From contig JAEZZV010000329.1 of assembly GCA_023418375.1 (NCBI GenBank), positions 1 through 10,077 of the forward strand: DNA of 10,077 nt, read 5' to 3'. The position numbers and the translations under genes were made by a program. Of this stretch, positions 5,143-10,077 are shown in pieces. How positions within the stretch are numbered: the first letter of the stretch is position 1; each line of letters opens with the position of its first letter. This DNA comes from Actinomycetes bacterium. Lineage in GTDB: Bacteria > Actinomycetota > Actinomycetes > Actinomycetales > Cellulomonadaceae. The notes below the pieces were generated by a model that saw nothing but the letters and a program-made list of their open reading frames with translations, was not told the origin of the DNA and did not search any database.

Positions 5143-8100
5143 TCACTCGACCGCGCAGTCCACCCCGTTGAGCTGGAACGCCGTCGGCGCGACGGTGCCC
5201 CGCGGGGCCTTGCCGATGAACGCGAAGCCCGTCGACTGGTCCGGGTCCAGGACCCGGTTGAGGAACGTGCCCGTCGCGGTCACGTCGGCGCCGCGCTGAC
5301 GGATGGTCGCCCCGATGCCGAGGCCGGCCTTCTCGCCCTTGGTGTACGACCACGTGAGCGACCACGGGCCGACGGGGTCGGTCCCGGTGTTCGTCACCTC
5401 GACGCCACCCAGCAGCAGGCCCGGCCACACCCGGACGGCGTCGTAGGACACGACGCACGCGGGACCGGCGACCTCGGCGACCGGGACGGTGAACGACGTC
5501 GTCGTCCCGGTGCTCGGCACCGTGACGACCACCTCGAGGTCGCCGGCCGCGGCGCCCTCGGGGATGGCGAACGTCGCCGTGGCGGTACCGACCTCGTCGG
5601 TGGTGTCGACGATCGCCGGGTCGATGGCGGCCGAGGCCACCTCGGTCCCGCCGATCGTGAGGACGGCCGTCGGCGCGTCACCCTGCGGCTCGCCGGCGCT
5701 GAACAGCAGCGACGACAGGTTCACGGTGACGGAGTCGCCGGGCAGGAACCCGCCCTCGGGCGCCGGGGTGGCCTGCACGCCGACGGCGCGCTGGGCCAGG
5801 TCCGGGCTGATGGGCGTGAACTCGGCGAAGTAGTCCACGAACGCCGCCAGGTCGACCTTGCCGGTGTCGGCACGGTTCGTGCCGAGGGCGAGCGCCCCGA
5901 AGTTGTCACCGCCGGCCGCGAGGAACGAGTTCGCCGCGACGCGGTAGGTGGCGTTCGGGTCGAGCGGCTCGTCGCCCACCCAGGCCTGCGTGATCCGCGA
6001 GCCGGCCGCCGCCGTCGGGTCGTAGGTGTACGTGAGCCCCGCGACGCCCAGCTTCAGGAACGGACGGCTCGCGCCGGCCGGCTGCCACTGCTGCTCGAGG
6101 ACCTGGATCACCTGGTCGCCCCGCAGGTCGAGCGCCACGAGCGTGTTGGCGAACGGCTGGACACCGGCGGCCTCCGCGTAGGTGACGTTGCCGTCGGGGT
6201 CGGTCGCGCCGGTCGACGCGTAGGTGAGGTTCGCCCGCAGGCCGCCCGGGTTCATGAAGGCGATCTGCGTGTTCTGGCCCTGGGTGGCCCAGAGCTGGAC
6301 GTCGGCGACGAGGTTGCCCAGCGTCGACTCGCCGCCCCGGTTCTCGGCCCCGCCCGCCTGCCTCGCACGGTTGAGGCTGGCCGTGATGTCACCGAGCCGG
6401 ACCGCGCCCTCGACCTTCGCCACGTCGACGGCGTCCGCCACGATCTGCGCGACGGCGGCGTTCGGCGGGTACGCGTTGAACAGCGGCAGGACCTCCGCCG
6501 TCGCGGCCGTGACGTCCCCGGACTCGGGGTCCACGGTGAGCTGCACGTGCGCCAGGTTCTCGCCGTACTGGCCGGAGCCGACCACGGGAAGCGGCACGTC
6601 GCCGGGGAGCAGGTGCGCGAACTTCTGGTGGGTGTGACCGGTGAAGACCGCGTCCACCTCGTCGCTCAGCCCGCGGGCGACGTCCGCGAACGCGGTGTCA
6701 CCGGTCGTGTCCTCGATGGCGCCCGTGTCGGGGCCCTCGTGCATGAGGACGACCACGACGTCCGCCTCGCCGTTCGCCTCGTCGCCGTCGGACAGGTCGG
6801 CGGCCACGCGGTTCACCTCGGTGACGAGGTCGCGGACCTCGAGCGTTGAGATGCCGGCCGGGCTGACGAGCTCCGGCAGGAGCTCGGTCATGGCGCCGAT
6901 GAAGCCGATGCGCACGCCCCCGCGCTCCTCGATCGCGTACTCGTCGTAGGCCGGCTCACCGGTCGAGCGGTCGTAGATGTTCGCCGCGAGGTACGGGAAG
7001 TCGACCAACGGGAGCACCCGGTCGTCGACGTCGGCGCGGCCCTGGTCGAACTCGTGGTTGCCGAAGGCGGCCACGTCCAGGCCCATCGCGTTGAGGGCGT
7101 CGATCGTCGGCACGTCCTGCTGGATGAACGACGTGAACGTCGTCGCGCCGATGTTGTCGCCGGCCGAGACGAACACCGTGTTCGGGTTGGCCGCGCGGAA
7201 GGCGTCCACGGCACCGGCGAGGACGGCGGCGCCGGCGGCCGGCGTCGCGGCCTCGAGGCGGCCGTGGAAGTCGTTGATCCCGAGCAGGTCGATCGTCACC
7301 GGCGCCGCGGCGGCGGTGATGCCGACGATCGTCGGGTCGTGGTCGGAGGCGCGGTAGACCGTGCCGAGCTCGGGCGCGGCGCCGTAGTACTGCAGGCCCG
7401 ACCACTCGTCGGCGTTGATGTCCCACACGTCCGCGCCGGTCACGCGGGCGGCGAAGGTGCTGGTGCCGAGCGCGTGGTCGAGCGAGCCGAGCTCGCCGTC
7501 GAATGTGTAGCTGTACTGGCCGGGCGCCGACGTGGCGACCAGGTCGACCAGGCCCGCGTCCGTCAGCGTGACGACCGGGTCCTCCTTCGAGTAGGAGTTC
7601 AGGTCACCCAGCACGACGACGTCGCTCGTGCCCGCGTCCTGGATCCCCGCGACGAAGCCCGCGAGCGCCTGCGCCTGGGCGACGCGCTCGGCGTTGTACC
7701 AGCCCTGGCCGTCCGCCGGCTCACCGGTCTGGCCCTCCGGCGGGGACTTGGACTTGAAGTGGTTCGCGACGACGGCGAACGGAGCGCCCGCGCCCGGGTC
7801 GAAGACCTGGGCGATCGGCTCGCGCGCGTTGTCGAACGCGGCGTCCACCAGCGCCTGCCCGTCGCCCACGGGGGTGACGGCGTCGGTGCGGTAGATGATC
7901 GCGTTCATGATGACGTCGGTGCCCGACTGGACCGCGGGGTCCAGCAGGGCGGCCGGCGTCGGGACGTAGGCCCAGACGTCGGACCCGGCGGCGGCGTTGA
8001 GGCCGGCGACCAGGTCCGCGACCGCGACGTCGGGGGTGCCGTCGCCGAAGTGCGTGGAGTTCTCCATCTCCTGCAGGGCGACGACCTCGGCGCCCAGCGC

Positions 8101-9147
8101 GGTGATGGCCGCGACGATCTTGCCCTTCTGCGCCGCGAACTGCTCCGGGCTGCGGGCACCGCGGGCGTCGGAGTCCTCCGTGGTGAGCGTGGTGAAGTAG
8201 TTCAGCACGTTGAACGACGCCACCTGGAGGTCGCCGCCGACGACGTCGGGCGTGGCCGGCCGGGGGTTGGTGTCGGCGAACGTCGGCTCGAGCGCATCGG
8301 AGGTCGTCGCGTCGATCGGCGTGGTCGGCTGCAGGCGCCACAGGTTGAAGCCGTAGCTCAGGACGTAGGCGAGGTCGCCGAACTCGACCCTGTCGCCGGT
8401 GCGCACCGGGGCGCCGGCGGGCAGGTAGGGCTGCTTCGGCGTCGAGGACGAGAGCCGGGTGCTCTTCCCGTCGTCGAGCACGATCATCGCGGCGTCGTTG
8501 GCGGCCGCGACCGCGTCGGCGTCGGGGCCCGGGCGCGCGACCTCGGTGCTCTTCACGGGCATCGCGGCGGGCGCGAGCCACAGCGAGCCGTACTGGTCAG
8601 CCTCGTGGAACGAGGCCACGAAGTAGTCGCCCGCGGGACGGACGAGCATGCCCTCGTACTGCTCGCGGGCTGCGCCGACGACGGTGTCGGGAAGCGCGAC
8701 GGGCTCGGGCAGGGCGTTGCCGGAGGAGAGGACGGTGACGGTGTCGCTGGTGCGGGTGGCGCTGATCTGCGTCACTGCGGAGTACTCGCTGGGCTGCCCG
8801 GTGACCTGCACCTTGTCGCCGATGGCGACGGTGGGCTTCGGGCTCCGGTTGCCGAAGTAGACGAAGATGCCGTCGGAGGCGCCCGGGGTCGCGTCGGCCG
8901 CGCCACCCGAACCCTCGGTCTGCACGTAGATGCCGTTGTAACCACCGGTCTTGTGGTCGGCGGTGACGATCCCCTCGATCGTGACGGGGGTCGTCAGTGT
9001 CGTCGCGTCCCCGGTGCCCTGCACCGTGGCGATCGGCACGACGTCGGCGGCCTGGGCGGCGACCGGCATGAGAACGGCAGTCAGAGCGAGGGCTGTGACT
9101 GCCGTGAGAGGAACGAGGCGTCCGGTGGGACGCCGGTCGTGGTGCAT
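5143..9147 (-). CDS. Secreted ExeM/NucH-type nuclease fused to 5'-nucleotidase with CBM2-like C-terminus
   Basis: The 1334-residue product has a signal peptide (hydrophobic 11-30, likely cleaved after AQA33). Residues 36-300 resemble the OB-fold region preceding YhcR/ExeM-type nucleases. Residues 305-612 are an exonuclease-endonuclease-phosphatase domain with Asn313, Glu360, His463, Asp515/Asn517, Asp557-His558 and Asp602-His603. Residues 617-870 are a metallophosphatase with DFH (626-628), GDN (663-665), GNHEFD (696-701), MHEG (802-805) and GHTH (837-840). Residues 915-1110 are the UshA-type nucleotide-binding domain: STLGNLVAD, NPGGLR, AAGGDNF. An Ig-like stretch (1136-1225) leads to a CBM2-like module (1230-1334) closed by Cys1231 and Cys1331, the only cysteines. 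No LPXTG or membrane anchor is seen. All catalytic motifs look intact, so it should cut extracellular DNA or RNA and release nucleosides and phosphate. GGAGG (9158-9154) six bases before the ATG at 9147 fixes the start; a longer reading to 9231 lacks such a site. Confidence 0.93.
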   Translation of the reverse strand: MHHDRRPTGRLVPLTAVTALALTAVLMPVAAQAADVVPIATVQGTGDATTLTTPVTIEGIVTADHKTGGYNGIYVQTEGSGGAADATPGASDGIFVYFGNRSPKPTVAIGDKVQVTGQPSEYSAVTQISATRTSDTVTVLSSGNALPEPVALPDTVVGAAREQYEGMLVRPAGDYFVASFHEADQYGSLWLAPAAMPVKSTEVARPGPDADAVAAANDAAMIVLDDGKSTRLSSSTPKQPYLPAGAPVRTGDRVEFGDLAYVLSYGFNLWRLQPTTPIDATTSDALEPTFADTNPRPATPDVVGGDLQVASFNVLNYFTTLTTEDSDARGARSPEQFAAQKGKIVAAITALGAEVVALQEMENSTHFGDGTPDVAVADLVAGLNAAAGSDVWAYVPTPAALLDPAVQSGTDVIMNAIIYRTDAVTPVGDGQALVDAAFDNAREPIAQVFDPGAGAPFAVVANHFKSKSPPEGQTGEPADGQGWYNAERVAQAQALAGFVAGIQDAGTSDVVVLGDLNSYSKEDPVVTLTDAGLVDLVATSAPGQYSYTFDGELGSLDHALGTSTFAARVTGADVWDINADEWSGLQYYGAAPELGTVYRASDHDPTIVGITAAAAPVTIDLLGINDFHGRLEAATPAAGAAVLAGAVDAFRAANPNTVFVSAGDNIGATTFTSFIQQDVPTIDALNAMGLDVAAFGNHEFDQGRADVDDRVLPLVDFPYLAANIYDRSTGEPAYDEYAIEERGGVRIGFIGAMTELLPELVSPAGISTLEVRDLVTEVNRVAADLSDGDEANGEADVVVVLMHEGPDTGAIEDTTGDTAFADVARGLSDEVDAVFTGHTHQKFAHLLPGDVPLPVVGSGQYGENLAHVQLTVDPESGDVTAATAEVLPLFNAYPPNAAVAQIVADAVDVAKVEGAVRLGDITASLNRARQAGGAENRGGESTLGNLVADVQLWATQGQNTQIAFMNPGGLRANLTYASTGATDPDGNVTYAEAAGVQPFANTLVALDLRGDQVIQVLEQQWQPAGASRPFLKLGVAGLTYTYDPTAAAGSRITQAWVGDEPLDPNATYRVAANSFLAAGGDNFGALALGTNRADTGKVDLAAFVDYFAEFTPISPDLAQRAVGVQATPAPEGGFLPGDSVTVNLSSLLFSAGEPQGDAPTAVLTIGGTEVASAAIDPAIVDTTDEVGTATATFAIPEGAAAGDLEVVVTVPSTGTTTSFTVPVAEVAGPACVVSYDAVRVWPGLLLGGVEVTNTGTDPVGPWSLTWSYTKGEKAGLGIGATIRQRGADVTATGTFLNRVLDPDQSTGFAFIGKAPRGTVAPTAFQLNGVDCAVE

Positions 9148-9205
9148 GAGCAACCTCCGCGAGGGCGAACGGCGCTGGTAGCGCCCTGTCGGGGGGACGC
9201 TAGAC

Positions 9206-9217
9206 CGGTCATGACCG
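9206..9217. promoter_or_regulatory. Perfect 12-bp palindrome upstream of the nuclease gene
   Basis: CGGTCATGACCG is a perfect palindrome 59 bases upstream of the nuclease ATG. On the minus strand a weak -10-like TCTAGC follows within a few bases, so the site could be an operator overlapping the promoter. The binding protein is unknown. Confidence 0.45.
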
Positions 9218-9234
9218 AAAAAGCCAGACAAGGC

Positions 9235-9248
9235 ATGACTTCAGTCAT
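9235..9248. promoter_or_regulatory. Second inverted repeat in the nuclease/ThuA divergent region
   Basis: ATGACT-TC-AGTCAT has perfect 6-base arms. Its centre is exactly 30 bases from that of the 9206-9217 palindrome, placing both on one face of the helix. The two share the core ATGAC, so one dimeric regulator could occupy both. Confidence 0.4.
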
Positions 9249-9254
9249 CTCGTC

Positions 9255-9294
9255 CTTCACAAGTGTTCACATGACGAGTCGGTCGTTCACCATG
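9255..9294 (+). promoter_or_regulatory. Phased TTCAC direct repeats, PHO-box-like
   Basis: CTTCACAAG (9255), GTTCACATG (9265) and GTTCACCATG (9285) repeat in the same orientation at 10- and 20-base spacing, leaving one degenerate slot at 9275. The units resemble the GTTCACC core of actinobacterial PhoP boxes, whose usual period is 11 rather than 10. They lie 107-147 bases upstream of the nuclease start and 46-85 upstream of the ThuA-like start, so either gene could be the target. CACATG (9268-9273) and CATGTG (9291-9296) also form an inverted pair across them. Confidence 0.4.
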
Positions 9295-9339
9295 TGGCCA
9301 TCGCGCGGGCTGCGCCGACCGCCCGGCAGGATGGCCGTC

Positions 9340-9984
9340 ATGAGCGTGCTCGTCTTCACCCGCACGACGGACTACCGCCACGACTCGATCCCGCACGCGG
9401 TCGACGTCGTGCGCGAGCTGCTGGCCGCCGAGGGGCACGACGTCGAGCACTCCGAGGATCCCGCGACGCACCGCGACCTGGCCGGGCGTCCGCTCGTGGT
9501 GTGGCTGTCGACCTCGGGCGCGGTGCTCGGCCGCCGCGAGCGGCGCGCCTTCGCGACCTGGCTGGCCGACGGCGGCGCCTGGGCGGGGATTCACTCCGCC
9601 ACGTTCAGCGAGCCCGGCTGGGACGAGTTCCCGCTGATCGCGGGTGCGCGGTTCGTGGACCACCCGGAGCTCACGACGGGCACCGTCCGCGTGGCCGACG
9701 CCGACCACCCCTCCACGCGCGACCTGCCACCCGGCTGGGTGCACGCCGACGAGTGGTACAACTTCGACCGCTCGCCCGCCGAGCGTCGGGTGCTGCTGAC
9801 CGTCGACGAGTCGAGCTACGCGGGCGGCACGATGGGCGACCCGCACCCGGTCGCCTGGTACGGGCCCTACGGCGCCGGCCGCACCTGGTACACCTCGCTC
9901 GGCCACGCCGCCGAGGCGTACGACGACCCGACCTTCCGCGCCCACCTGCGCGGTGGGCTGCTCAGCCTGCTCCCGCCGCGGTAG
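9340..9984 (+). CDS. ThuA-like domain protein
   Basis: The 214-residue product is one ThuA-like domain, a fold related to class I glutamine amidotransferases: VLVFTRTTDYRHDSIP (3-18), a central VVWLSTSG (53-60), GGAWAGIHSATF (78-89), FVDHPE (105-110), DHPST (122-126), DEWYNFDRSP (137-146) and the C-terminal signature HPVAWYGPYGAGRTWYTSLGH (169-189, HP to GH). The family is linked to sugar and trehalose metabolism, and some members occur with polysaccharide-degrading enzymes, but the reaction of this type is not established. The catalytic Cys of true glutamine amidotransferases is absent; the elbow reads AGIHSA. No signal peptide is seen, so it should be cytoplasmic. ATG 9340 has AGGA (9328-9331) eight bases upstream; ATG 9331, three codons earlier, has none. 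It is divergent from the secreted nuclease. Confidence 0.88.
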   Translation: MSVLVFTRTTDYRHDSIPHAVDVVRELLAAEGHDVEHSEDPATHRDLAGRPLVVWLSTSGAVLGRRERRAFATWLADGGAWAGIHSATFSEPGWDEFPLIAGARFVDHPELTTGTVRVADADHPSTRDLPPGWVHADEWYNFDRSPAERRVLLTVDESSYAGGTMGDPHPVAWYGPYGAGRTWYTSLGHAAEAYDDPTFRAHLRGGLLSLLPPR

Positions 9985-10005
9985 CCCCCCGCGCCCGCCG
10001 CACGG

Positions 10006-10077
10006 CTAACCGCGCAGGCCCTCCAGGGGCAGCGCCGGCCCGAGGTCCGCGCGCAGGCCCGACGCCGAGACGCGGCC
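10006..10077 (-). CDS. Possible 3' end of an unidentified gene (partial)
   Basis: Reading the minus strand from the right edge, 23 codons are open and end in TAG (10008-10006), giving a C-terminus that closes in ALPLEGLRG. Codon third positions are GC-rich, and it would converge on the ThuA-like gene with 21 bases between them. The fragment is too short to assign to a family, and in GC-rich DNA an open stretch of this length could be chance. Confidence 0.4.
   Translation of the reverse strand, partial: GRVSASGLRADLGPALPLEGLRG

Noticed and set aside
9148..9231. Longer N-terminus for the secreted nuclease starting near 9231
   Set aside because: The extra residues would precede a classic signal peptide, and the ATG at 9147 has a strong GGAGG site at proper distance.
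7054..9339. In-frame upstream extension of the ThuA-like gene through the nuclease locus
   Set aside because: The extension is antisense to the nuclease and has no motif. The ThuA domain begins directly after ATG 9340, which has a fitting ribosome-binding site.
1..10077. CRISPR array, insertion sequence, tRNA, rRNA, riboswitch or phage genes
   Set aside because: Reading both strands I found no spaced repeats of array type, no transposase or terminal repeats, no cloverleaf and no phage motifs. A covariance-model scan would be needed for a firm negative on small RNAs.

Overview
The window is GC-rich chromosomal DNA of an actinobacterium. A BldC-type regulator, a DUF3073 protein, a B. subtilis-type PurF, leaderless-looking promoters and a secreted enzyme ending in a CBM2-like module together suggest a Micrococcales relative of Cellulomonas. 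The order purF-purM-DUF3073-bldC is a familiar actinobacterial neighbourhood. The genus is inference; the phylum is well supported.

Layout. Positions 1-1019 (-) hold most of an Ada/AraC/AlkA fusion for alkylation-damage repair, cut by the left edge. bldC (1167-1376, -) follows with its own terminator-like hairpin. A 367-bp divergent intergenic region separates bldC from a small, charge-polarised DUF3073 gene (1744-1953, +). That gene converges on purM with only 4 bp between stop codons. purF and purM (4605-1958, -) form a translationally coupled pair (ATGA overlap) for steps 1 and 5 of de novo purine synthesis. Upstream of them lies a two-helix membrane protein of unknown function (5018-4689, -) with a leaderless-type promoter and a repeat-encoded Pro/Ala/Asp tail.

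A strong hairpin with a UUCG tetraloop (5063-5098) closes the largest gene (9147-5143, -). It encodes a 1334-residue secreted protein combining an OB-fold region, an ExeM/NucH-type nuclease, a complete UshA-type 5'-nucleotidase, an Ig-like linker and a CBM2-like C-terminus. A 192-bp divergent region full of palindromes and phased TTCAC repeats separates it from a ThuA-like gene (9340-9984, +). The last 72 bases look like the 3' end of a convergent gene of unknown identity.

How the genes may work together. The secreted enzyme should degrade extracellular nucleic acid and release nucleosides and phosphate, while purF/purM make purines de novo; the terminator between them argues for separate control. 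I see no mobile element, CRISPR array, tRNA or rRNA, and no clearly novel defence or biosynthetic system. The least ordinary items are the nuclease/nucleotidase/CBM2-like fusion, whose module lacks two of the three expected cellulose-contacting tryptophans, and its repeat-rich upstream region.
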